Of a DNA stretch of 17,582 nt, positions 7,576-14,365 are shown in pieces. The position numbers and the translations under genes were made by a program. The stretch spans positions 1 through 17,582 of the forward strand of contig SXSX01000125.1 in NCBI GenBank assembly GCA_005793295.1, in the 5' to 3' direction. Within the stretch, counting starts at the first letter, position 1; the number at the start of each line of letters is the position of its first letter. Under the pieces are notes generated by a model that searched no databases, was not told the origin of the DNA, and was given only the letters and a program-made list of their open reading frames with translations. The stretch is from Burkholderiales bacterium. GTDB lineage: Bacteria; Pseudomonadota; Gammaproteobacteria; Burkholderiales; Burkholderiaceae_C.

Positions 7576-8332
7576 AAAGGATCAGCTCGCCGGGGGCCAT
7601 GGCCACCCAACTCTCGTTGTGCGTCAGTGGCTCGGTCACGATGATGACTTGGCGGTCTTGCGGGGAGTTGAGCTGCGATAAGTCGACGCTCATGTCTTCG
7701 TCTTTGAGCTGAACCTCACTAAAAGGATGCTGACGAACAACGTAGTGCAGCTTGGTGCTGGCATGGGCCCACAGCGCTTGGCCGTTACTCATTAAAAAAT
7801 TAAAGGTTCCGTGGGCTGCAATTTGGCTTGAGAGATCGCGCAAGGTGTGCATGAGTTCCTCTTCCGTGGGAACTCCGGCGTGAGACTTGTTCATCTCTTG
7901 CAGCATCCAGCAAAAGGCCCACTCGCTATCAGTTGTGCCTACAGGTTTGAAGCTTCCGTGCAGCGGTGGATTGAAGTCTTTGAGATCACCGTTATGGGCA
8001 AAAACCCAATAGCGGCCCCACAGTTCGCGCACAAAAGGGTGGCAGTTTTCTAAATTCACAGCGCCTACCGTGGCTTTGCGGACGTGGGCTACGACATTGT
8101 GACTTTTGATCGGGTAAGTGCGCAACATCTGCGCAATCGGGGAGGTCGCAGCACTCTCTTTGTCGACGAAGGTGCGGGCTGCTTTGCCAGGCAAGTCGCC
8201 ATCGCTTTCAAAGAAGGCAATGCCCCAGCCGTCGGCGTGGTGGTCGGTACACCCCCCGCGCTGTGAAAATCCGGTAAAACTAAGCGTCAGACTGGCCGGC
8301 AAGCGGCTGTTCATTCCAAGCAATTGGCACAT
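7541..8332 (-). CDS. yafJ: YafJ-type class II glutamine amidotransferase
   Basis: A 263-residue Ntn-hydrolase-type glutamine amidotransferase domain standing alone, without a synthetase partner domain. Cys2 follows the initiator Met (MCQLLGMNSR) and would become the N-terminal nucleophile. Other family marks are FSLTFSGF-like LSFTGFSQRGG, HADGWGIAFFE, YPIKSHNVVAHVRKATVG, NCHPFVRELWGRYWVFAHNGDL, and TTDSEWAFCWML, which is the usual TDSE motif. E. coli YafJ is uncharacterised; the yeast glutathione-degradation subunit Dug3 belongs to the same broad amidotransferase group. The gene starts 39 bp after the tautomerase stop in the same direction, so the two are probably one transcript. Its 3' end overlaps gshB by 35 bp. 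A role in gamma-glutamyl hydrolysis is an inference. Confidence 0.9.
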   Translation of the reverse strand: MCQLLGMNSRLPASLTLSFTGFSQRGGCTDHHADGWGIAFFESDGDLPGKAARTFVDKESAATSPIAQMLRTYPIKSHNVVAHVRKATVGAVNLENCHPFVRELWGRYWVFAHNGDLKDFNPPLHGSFKPVGTTDSEWAFCWMLQEMNKSHAGVPTEEELMHTLRDLSSQIAAHGTFNFLMSNGQALWAHASTKLHYVVRQHPFSEVQLKDEDMSVDLSQLNSPQDRQVIIVTEPLTHNESWVAMAPGELILFMDGQPLGAHP

Positions 8333-8371
8333 GCGATCAGTGTACCTTTGCTTGGGACGTAAAACTGACTC

Positions 8372-8560
8372 TCAGCGCGGTTCACTCCAAAGTTTTCCGC
8401 CGGTAGACCAGTTTTCAGGTTTGACATCGGTGATCAAAATATCAACGGCGTCGGGTGAGCCACCCAACACCTCCACGGTGACTCGGGTGATCTCTTGGAC
8501 GAGTTTTTTCTTTTGTTCAACAGTGCGGCCTTCGAGCATTTCAACGTGGTAGGTTGGCAT
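8372..8560 (-). CDS. Small 4-oxalocrotonate tautomerase-family protein
   Basis: A 62-residue protein of the 4-OT family (PF01361), which acts through an N-terminal proline exposed after Met removal. Numbered from that proline, Pro1 and Arg11 (in MLEGRTVEQK) are both present at the positions used by 4-OT. Arg39, which binds substrate in Pseudomonas 4-OT, is Asp39 here, and Phe50 is Trp50 (ENWSTGG). It is therefore probably not a true 4-oxalocrotonate tautomerase of catechol catabolism, and its substrate is unknown. The ATG at 8560 has a good Shine-Dalgarno (AAAGGA, 6-nt spacing, at 8567-8572). It lies upstream of yafJ in the same direction and diverges from the GT39 gene. Confidence 0.88.
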   Translation of the reverse strand: MPTYHVEMLEGRTVEQKKKLVQEITRVTVEVLGGSPDAVDILITDVKPENWSTGGKLWSEPR

Positions 8561-8575
8561 TTCTTTTCCTTTGGG

Positions 8576-8605
8576 TTGTCAATGTTTGGGATGAGGGTCT
8601 ATTTT
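8576..8605 (+). promoter_or_regulatory. Possible sigma-70 promoter for the GT39-PAP2 pair
   Basis: TTGTCA (8576-8581) and TATTTT (8600-8605) are separated by 18 bp in the 77-bp divergent gap (8561-8637). This would start a transcript about 25 nt before the ATG at 8638. The match is moderate and was made by eye only. Confidence 0.3.
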
Positions 8606-8637
8606 AAAAATGGACAGCGTAGAGTTTAGACTGCGGG

Positions 8638-10143
8638 ATGTTCAAATTTTTCCCTTTTGATCGCCGCTCAGTGTTGCTGCTCTGTGCCATGGGCGTGATG
8701 CACGGGCTCATGGGTGCGGCCGTGGGTTTGTCGGTCGATGAAGCCCATTACTTGCTGTATGCCTTGCATCCTGCGCTGAGTTATTTTGACCATCCGCCCT
8801 TGGTGGGTTGGTTGCAGTGGCCTGGGGTTGCGCTGGATCTGCCGATAGTTTTGTTGCGTCTGTTGCCGGGTGCTTTGTGGCTTGCGACTGCGGCGGGGGT
8901 TTACCAGTTGACCGAGTCTTTCCAAGAAAAATCAGGCGCTGGATTTTGGGCCTTGGTGGCCTTGGCCTTGGCCCCCCTTTTGCACGTTTTAGGAATTGGT
9001 TTGTTACCCGATTCTTTGCTGATGTTTTTCACGGTGGCCCTGATGTGGCAAACCCGCGTGCTGATGCAAGCGTCTGCACTGCATCGTCCTTGGCTTTGGG
9101 TGGTGTTGGGCGTGATGTTGGGCTTGGCGGGACTCAGCAAGTACACCGCGGTGTTTCCGGCCTTGGCGGTGGGCGTGTGTTTGCTGGTGGCCCATGGGGT
9201 GCGTGTCTTGCGTAATCCATGGGCCTGGCTTGCAGTGCTGCTGGCCTTGGTGATGGTGTTGCCAGTATTTTTATGGAACGCGCAAAACGGCTGGATTTCT
9301 TTCGTCTACCAAGCGCAACATGGCGCGGGGAGCCGTTGGAATGGGCTTAACGTGGTGCAGTTTGCTTTGGTGCAAGTGTTTGCTTTTGGCCCCTTGTTGT
9401 GGTGGGGGCTGGGTGGTCTCAGAGAAGAAGACAAGCAAGGCAACCCCCGTGTTGCTGTTATGCGGGTCTTCTTTTATGTGCCTTGGATGGTGATGGCGCT
9501 GATGGCAGGCGGTGGCAGCAGTTTGCCGCATTGGACTGCGCCAGCATGGGTGGCTTTGGCCCCGTTTGCGGGGGTGGCTTTGGCGCGATGGGCCCAAACG
9601 ACAGAATCAAAACTCAAAGCTATGACTGTAAAGATTCTCTTGTTTGCACAGGCTTTGTTAAGCGCCGCCTTACTGGGGTTGATGCTGACGGCAGGTCAAC
9701 CCTTCTTAGCGGCAGGTTTCAAAGATGTGCCCGTAGGAAGCAATCCTTTTGCGGATTTGCACGGCTGGGAGCAAGCTTCAGAGCGGGCCAAAGCGCTAGC
9801 TTTACAAAACGATATAAAGAGCCTATCGGTCCAAAATTGGACCTTGGCTAGCCGTTTAGCGTGGTACGCGCGGCCCATGCCTGTGCATGTGCTCGAAGAC
9901 CGTTTTGACCAATTCGATTTGTGGGCAGGGGACTTGCCGCTCGGGGCGGATACCTTGCTTGTCGATTGGTCGCATATGGCTTATGCCCTTCCCCTAGGTG
10001 GGCATGGCTTCACCCACTGCAAACTATTGGACACGCAAAACGTCTTGTATTTAGGGCAAGCCTTGGCGGCGTTTCGGTTTTATGCCTGCCAAGGCTGGTC
10101 AGGAAATGCGCAGCCACGACTTACTTTGGAGGACCGTCCTTGA
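8638..10143 (+). CDS. GT39-family (ArnT-like) membrane glycosyltransferase
   Basis: A 501-residue inner-membrane protein of the dolichyl-phosphate-mannose mannosyltransferase/ArnT superfamily (GT39/PMT_2). These enzymes move a sugar from a polyprenyl-phosphate carrier to a lipid or protein acceptor on the periplasmic side. The N-terminal membrane segment is followed by the acidic loop VDEAHY (D34, E35), the probable catalytic loop, and then SYFDHPPLVGWL (48-59). Both are hallmarks of this superfamily. About ten further hydrophobic segments and a soluble periplasmic C-terminal domain (about 365-501) follow. ArnT itself adds aminoarabinose to lipid A, but no arn genes lie nearby, so donor and acceptor are unknown. 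Its stop codon TGA overlaps the TTG start of the PAP2 gene, indicating coupled translation. Confidence 0.87.
   Translation: MFKFFPFDRRSVLLLCAMGVMHGLMGAAVGLSVDEAHYLLYALHPALSYFDHPPLVGWLQWPGVALDLPIVLLRLLPGALWLATAAGVYQLTESFQEKSGAGFWALVALALAPLLHVLGIGLLPDSLLMFFTVALMWQTRVLMQASALHRPWLWVVLGVMLGLAGLSKYTAVFPALAVGVCLLVAHGVRVLRNPWAWLAVLLALVMVLPVFLWNAQNGWISFVYQAQHGAGSRWNGLNVVQFALVQVFAFGPLLWWGLGGLREEDKQGNPRVAVMRVFFYVPWMVMALMAGGGSSLPHWTAPAWVALAPFAGVALARWAQTTESKLKAMTVKILLFAQALLSAALLGLMLTAGQPFLAAGFKDVPVGSNPFADLHGWEQASERAKALALQNDIKSLSVQNWTLASRLAWYARPMPVHVLEDRFDQFDLWAGDLPLGADTLLVDWSHMAYALPLGGHGFTHCKLLDTQNVLYLGQALAAFRFYACQGWSGNAQPRLTLEDRP
10128..10133 (+). promoter_or_regulatory. Strong Shine-Dalgarno deciding a TTG start
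   Basis: GGAGGA lies inside the last codons of the GT39 gene, 6 nt before the TTG at 10140. It makes this TTG the best start for the PAP2 gene, ahead of the in-frame ATG at 10182 and the much longer upstream frame that overlaps GT39. Confidence 0.7.
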
Positions 10144-10937
10144 GTTCTTTATTCATTCCTGATACATCGCAGCATCGGTGGATGTGGGCCGCCCCTTTTT
10201 TGGTGATTTTTATCAGCGCCCCGCTGTGGTTGCATTGGTGGGAGCCAGCGCTGTTTTTGGCGATCAACCATGCCTGTGCTGTTGTGCCTATGGCTGTTTG
10301 GACTGGGATCTCTGCCTTCGGAAACGGCTGGGCGGTATTGGCAGTCACCTCGCCTTTGTTGGTGCGTCAGCCCCGATTGATGTGGGCGTGGCTGTGTGCT
10401 GCCCCATTCGCCATGGTGTTTGCCCGGTTGGGTAAAGGCTTGATCGTGAGCCCCCGTCCGGCGGCGGAGATAGACAACACTTTGATGCATATGGCCGGTG
10501 AAAAACTCGAGTTGGTTTCTATGCCCTCAGGACACACCTTAACCGCCTTTGCTGTTGCGACGAGTTTGTATTTCGCCATCGACGCATCCCGCCGGCGCTC
10601 GTTTCTTTGGCTGTGGCTCATCGCCGCGTTGGTTGGCTTGTCACGCATTGCTGTAGGGGCGCACTGGGCGGGCGATGTGGCGGTTGGCGCAGGGTTGGGA
10701 ATGCTGGCGGGTTTGATGGGCCATGTCATCCTTCAACGGGTGGATGGCTCTTACTTAGACCCAAAGGGGTGGCGCTTGCGCTGCGTAGCCGCCGCATTGG
10801 TTTTCACGGTTTACACCTTGCTCACTGAGGTGTTAGATTTTGAAGAAAACACGGTGGTTCAGCGCATGCTTGCGATGTTGGCAGCGACCATGCTGGTAGT
10901 TTTTATCCGCCAAAACTTGAACGCCCGGAGGCGCTAA
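10140..10937 (+). CDS. PAP2-family membrane phosphatase
   Basis: Integral-membrane acid phosphatase of the PAP2 superfamily, 265 residues from the TTG start. All three catalytic motifs are intact: KGLIVSPRP (Lys99, Arg106-Pro107), SMPSGH (130-132, with the proton-donor His132), and SRIAVGAHWAGD (Arg169, nucleophile His175, Asp179). About six membrane segments surround them. Such enzymes remove phosphate from polyprenyl diphosphate, phosphatidate, phosphatidylglycerol phosphate or lipid A. Translational coupling to a GT39 transferase, which uses a polyprenyl-phosphate sugar, makes carrier recycling or lipid A dephosphorylation the likeliest job, but this is inference. The start is set by the Shine-Dalgarno at 10128-10133. 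The gene converges on the DUF2520 gene with only 6 bp between stops. Confidence 0.9.
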   Translation: MSSLFIPDTSQHRWMWAAPFLVIFISAPLWLHWWEPALFLAINHACAVVPMAVWTGISAFGNGWAVLAVTSPLLVRQPRLMWAWLCAAPFAMVFARLGKGLIVSPRPAAEIDNTLMHMAGEKLELVSMPSGHTLTAFAVATSLYFAIDASRRRSFLWLWLIAALVGLSRIAVGAHWAGDVAVGAGLGMLAGLMGHVILQRVDGSYLDPKGWRLRCVAAALVFTVYTLLTEVLDFEENTVVQRMLAMLAATMLVVFIRQNLNARRR

Positions 10938-10943
10938 AAAATC

Positions 10944-11786
10944 TCAGTGTCCAGCAAGCCGCAGTCCGAGGGTGCTCAAGGCGCTATAGGCTTCACCCGC
11001 TTGCCCATCCCATTGTGAAATGGCTTGTGATTGCCTTGCGATAGCAGATAAGTCTCCACGGGCCGCGGGCCCAGTTAGCGCGGCGTGGGGACCTAAGCCA
11101 ACGATGTTGTTAACTGCGTTGGCCAGCAAAGAGGCGCGTAAGCGCTGAATGATTTCGTCGGGAACCCCTGCTTTTTTCCAAGCGGCTTCGGCAACCGATT
11201 GCAAGACGGGTAAAAAATTGGTAGCAAATACGGCGCCTGCGTGGTACAGCAGTTTGTCTTCACTTTGAATTTCAAAGCATTGGGCTCCTAGGTTTGTCAA
11301 CAACGGCCCAAGCACTGCAATCGCTGCTGCATCACCTTCTAAGGCGCATGGCGTCCCTGCCCACTGCGCACAGGCCAGCGCAGGTGTGGCGAAGCTCAAA
11401 ATAGGGTGGGCGCTGACAAGCAGTGCGCCTTGGGTTCTCAACGGTTCTAAGGTGTTGCTGCTTAGGGCGCCGCTGCAATGAAACACTAGCGTGGGTGTTG
11501 CCCCTATGCAATCAGCTAGGGCTTGTGCCGCCTCGCCGATCTGAGCATCGGGGGTCGCAATCATCCACAGATCGGCTGGGCGCATCGCTTGTATGTTCTC
11601 TACGGCACGGCCCTCGCCGATGAAGGAGCAAGCTGCTTGGGCGCTCGCCAGTGATGTTGTAAGCACATCTTGAACTTGCACCGTTTTTCTCTTTGCAGCC
11701 AAATGCGCCAGCGTTTGGCCAACGCGGCCTGCGCCAATCAGGTTGAGCTTTGGTAGGGGCTTTGACGCTGCGTGCGAGTAGGGCAT
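10944..11786 (-). CDS. Rossmann-like/DUF2520 oxidoreductase
   Basis: A 280-residue protein with an N-terminal NAD(P)-binding Rossmann fold (NLIGAGRVGQTL, GAGRVG at 18-23) and a helical C-terminal domain of the DUF2520 type. Identifying stretches are LWMIATPDAQI, LVFHCSGALSS, LLVSAHPILSFA, FEIQSEDKLLYHAGAVFATNF and GLGPHAALTGPAARGD. The fold resembles 3-hydroxyisobutyrate/6-phosphogluconate dehydrogenases and ketopantoate reductases. A distinct ketopantoate reductase called PanG has been described in Francisella and may belong to this kind of protein, but I am not certain of the link. It is the last gene of the minus-strand run and starts 3 bp after the srkA stop, so expression is probably coupled. 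Confidence 0.85.
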   Translation of the reverse strand: MPYSHAASKPLPKLNLIGAGRVGQTLAHLAAKRKTVQVQDVLTTSLASAQAACSFIGEGRAVENIQAMRPADLWMIATPDAQIGEAAQALADCIGATPTLVFHCSGALSSNTLEPLRTQGALLVSAHPILSFATPALACAQWAGTPCALEGDAAAIAVLGPLLTNLGAQCFEIQSEDKLLYHAGAVFATNFLPVLQSVAEAAWKKAGVPDEIIQRLRASLLANAVNNIVGLGPHAALTGPAARGDLSAIARQSQAISQWDGQAGEAYSALSTLGLRLAGH

Positions 11787-11789
11787 GGC

Positions 11790-12827
11790 TTAAACAATCA
11801 AGGGGTTCTCTTGCATGGCTTCGCACTGTTCATGAAGCATTTGGACTTGGCCTTGCCAATAGTCGCTGGAGCCAAACCAAGGAAAATTCACTGGAAAAGT
11901 CGGGTCACTCCAGCGACGAGCTAACCATGCACTGTAATGAATAAGACGCAGTGTGCGCAAGGGTTCAATCAAGGCGAGTTCTTCGCGGTCAAACTCGCGA
12001 AATTGCTCGTAGCCGTCTACCAATGCCCCGAGTTGGTGGGTGCGTTGGCTGCGGTCGCCGCTGAGCAGCATCCAGAAGTCTTGCACCGACGGGCCCATGC
12101 GGGCATCGTCTAGGTCCACAAAGTGGGGTCCGGGGCCGGCGCTGGCTACTGCGTCGTTTGGGGTCCACAAAATATTGCCGGGGTGGCAGTCGCCATGCAA
12201 GCGAATCAGGCGGGTCTCGCTGGTTTGGGAGCCCGTGAGCACAGGATAGTTGGCAATCAAATCGATCGCTTCTTGACAGGCCTTAGTCCAGGTGGACTGA
12301 ACATCCAAAGGAACCATGTCGTTGTCTAGCAGCCACGCTTTGGGTTCTAAGGCAAAAGTGTCTAAGTTCAGGGTTGGGCGGGTTGCAAACGCTTTCGTCG
12401 CCCCTACGGAATGGATACGCGCTAAAAAGCGCCCTATCCATTCCAAAACTTCTGCGTCATCTAACTCTGGCGGTCGCCCCCCTCTACGTGGACTGACGCT
12501 AAAAGAAAAACCACCAAAGTGGTGCAGCGTTTTGTCGTTTAAGCGCAGGGGGCCAATGACGGGAACTTCAGCCGCCATCAAGGCGTGTGCGAACTCGTGC
12601 TCTTCCAAGATTTGGGAATCACTCCAACGCTGTGGACGGTAAAACTTGGCGACTACAGCGCTGCCATCTTCGAGTTGGACTTGGTACACCCGGTTTTCAT
12701 ATGAGGACAGTGCGGTTAGACGACCGTCGCCGCGCAGGCCGACGTGTTCCAAAGCGTCTAAGACGACATTGGGCGTGAGTGATTCATAAGCATGCATCCT
12801 CCGATTGTCAACGCTTCCATGCTTCAT
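11790..12827 (-). CDS. srkA: Stress response kinase SrkA (YihE/RdoA)
   Basis: A protein kinase of the APH/choline-kinase-like fold. In E. coli, SrkA (YihE) phosphorylates Ser/Thr and counters death linked to stress and the MazEF pathway. The 345-residue product follows E. coli SrkA throughout: LTALSSYENRVYQVQLEDG, VVAKFYRPQRWSDSQILEEH (ATP-binding Lys61), IRLHGDCHPGNILW (catalytic Asp213, Asn218), HFVDLDDARMGPSVQDFWML (metal-binding Asp238) and LIEPLRTLRLIHYSAWLARRW. The ATG at 12827 overlaps the kinase-Usp stop (TAATG). A second in-frame ATG, Met11, is closer to where relatives begin, but GGAGG abuts it with no spacing, so the upstream start is kept with moderate certainty. Unlike E. coli, where dsbA follows, here a DUF2520 gene follows. 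Confidence 0.94.
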   Translation of the reverse strand: MKHGSVDNRRMHAYESLTPNVVLDALEHVGLRGDGRLTALSSYENRVYQVQLEDGSAVVAKFYRPQRWSDSQILEEHEFAHALMAAEVPVIGPLRLNDKTLHHFGGFSFSVSPRRGGRPPELDDAEVLEWIGRFLARIHSVGATKAFATRPTLNLDTFALEPKAWLLDNDMVPLDVQSTWTKACQEAIDLIANYPVLTGSQTSETRLIRLHGDCHPGNILWTPNDAVASAGPGPHFVDLDDARMGPSVQDFWMLLSGDRSQRTHQLGALVDGYEQFREFDREELALIEPLRTLRLIHYSAWLARRWSDPTFPVNFPWFGSSDYWQGQVQMLHEQCEAMQENPLIV

Positions 12828-14365
12828 TAGCCCAAAGGGCCAAGATCATCCCCATACAAAGGAGAAGTTGCTGCGTTGGTGCTTTCAGCGTCCGCGTCGG
12901 AATAGCGGTCGGAGGTTTGTGCTTGGCGTTGGCCGAGTTGCTCAAACGGGAGCTCTTGCTTGACCAAAATCACCGTGCAGGGTGCATCCATTGCAACCTT
13001 GATGGGTACCGTGGCAATAAAGCGCTGGGTTTTAAGACCGTGGGTTGCAGCACCTAAGACAATGACGTTGACATGGTTACCCTGTGCGTAATCGAGCAGG
13101 GCTTGCGCCACATCACCGGACTCCAACACATGGCAAGAGGTTTGCCTGCCAGGGTGATCGAGCGGCTGGGCCCACTGGTGCAATTGGGCCAGGTAGCGAC
13201 GGTGTAGGTTGGTTTCGCTGCGCTCTTCTTCGGTGCTGCTGGTCATGCTGCTGGGGATGACGGTAACGCAAGCCAATCGGGCGCCAGGACGCGAACCCAA
13301 TGCCCGGGCAACCGCTTGGCGTAGGGAGTACAGCGTGGCATCGGTGACATCCTTATAGGGAATAGCCACCATCACAATGGGCACTTCTGAAATTTGCTGA
13401 GAGGGAACCGGGCTGGGTTGGTAGTGCATCCCCGCGGCCTTGATCCAGCGCTTAAAGTGGGTCCGAAACGTGGTGGGCTTGGTGTTGGTTCCTCGCTCTG
13501 ACACGTGTACTTGGGCCGGGTGAGAGAGGTCAAAGGCAAGATGCGCAGCCGAGGGGTAGCGCTTGGCTGCTTCAGGCTCGAGGCAGCGTAAAACCACCTC
13601 TTGAAACCAAGCGGGGAGATCGGCCCGCAGTTTGCGCGGCGGCACAGGATCAACCCATAAGCGCTGGCGCAAACCCGCATTGGTTTGTGGCGTGCCAAAG
13701 GGCAACTCCCCCGTGCAAAGTTGGTACAACATGACACCCACGGCAAAAATATCACTGCGCGGATCGCCCCGAACGCCCACCACTTGCTCTGGCGCAATCC
13801 ATGCAGGCGAGCCCACCGCTTTGCGAAGTTGCTCGGCTAACAGGTCAGGGTAATGGGCGTGGTGAGAGAGCCCAAAATCGAGGAGGACGGCAGCGCCAAC
13901 TTCGTGGAGCACATCATGTCGAAACAACACGTTTTCCGGTTTGAGGTCGAGGTGCACGGTGTTTTGCAAATGCAAGGCATGAACCGCGCGGGCCATCGCT
14001 GTGCCTAAACGAATGATCAGGTCAACCGATAGCACTTGGTTCGAATCCAACCAATGGCCCAGGGTATGGCCTTCGATGTACTCCATGACCAAGTACGGAA
14101 CCCGTTCTAAATCTCCCGCGGCTACAAAGCGCGGTACAAAGGGGCCGGTGAGGACTTGCATGATGTGGCACTCCACTTCAAAGCTCACGATGTTTTCAGC
14201 GCCATCCCCGCTGGTCATTCGCGGGACTTTCATGGCCATGGAAAATCCTGGGTCATGCGAACCTTCGGCGTACGACACCCGGTAAATATGCGCCATGCCA
14301 CCGCTGTGAATACAGTCTTCGATGGTGAAGCCGTCAAGTACCGAACCGTTTGTCAGCAGCTTCAT
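12827..14365 (-). CDS. Ser/Thr protein kinase fused to a universal stress (UspA) domain
   Basis: A 512-residue two-domain protein. The Hanks-type kinase domain (about 13-283) has a glycine-rich loop (HSGGMAHIYRV), Lys46 in AMKVPR, a catalytic loop HLDLKPEN (138-145, Asp140, Lys142, Asn145), DFG at 163-165 and APE at 191-193. The key catalytic residues are intact, but the usual HRD arginine is Leu. After a basic linker (about 284-327) comes a UspA-like domain (about 328-469) ending in VIVLGAATHGLKTQRF and ATVPIKVAMDAPCTVILVK, which matches the nucleotide-binding G-x2-G-x9-G-S/T region with conservative changes (second half AT instead of GS). No membrane segment or PASTA repeat is present, so it should be cytoplasmic. 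Its ATG overlaps the phosphoesterase stop by 4 bp (ATGA), and its stop overlaps the srkA start. Confidence 0.93.
   Translation of the reverse strand: MKLLTNGSVLDGFTIEDCIHSGGMAHIYRVSYAEGSHDPGFSMAMKVPRMTSGDGAENIVSFEVECHIMQVLTGPFVPRFVAAGDLERVPYLVMEYIEGHTLGHWLDSNQVLSVDLIIRLGTAMARAVHALHLQNTVHLDLKPENVLFRHDVLHEVGAAVLLDFGLSHHAHYPDLLAEQLRKAVGSPAWIAPEQVVGVRGDPRSDIFAVGVMLYQLCTGELPFGTPQTNAGLRQRLWVDPVPPRKLRADLPAWFQEVVLRCLEPEAAKRYPSAAHLAFDLSHPAQVHVSERGTNTKPTTFRTHFKRWIKAAGMHYQPSPVPSQQISEVPIVMVAIPYKDVTDATLYSLRQAVARALGSRPGARLACVTVIPSSMTSSTEEERSETNLHRRYLAQLHQWAQPLDHPGRQTSCHVLESGDVAQALLDYAQGNHVNVIVLGAATHGLKTQRFIATVPIKVAMDAPCTVILVKQELPFEQLGQRQAQTSDRYSDADAESTNAATSPLYGDDLGPLG

Noticed and set aside
8938..8975. Short repeated TTGGCC-type units in the GT39 gene
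   Set aside because: They encode Leu/Ala in a membrane segment and reflect codon use, not a separate repeat element.
9921..10139. Long N-terminal extension of the PAP2 gene inside GT39
   Set aside because: It would overlap GT39 by over 200 bp in another frame. The TTG at 10140 has a strong Shine-Dalgarno and gives a normal-sized PAP2 protein.
10922..10945. CGCC-CGGA-GGCG hairpin followed by an A run between PAP2 and DUF2520
   Set aside because: The stem is only 4 bp and the homopolymer run is A, not T, on the plus strand. On the minus strand the T run comes before the stem, so it is not an intrinsic terminator in either direction.
12797..12806. GGAGG directly before the second in-frame ATG of srkA
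   Set aside because: With no spacing between GGAGG and ATG it is a poor ribosome site for that codon, and the later ATG at good spacing is in the wrong frame. It was not used to move the start.
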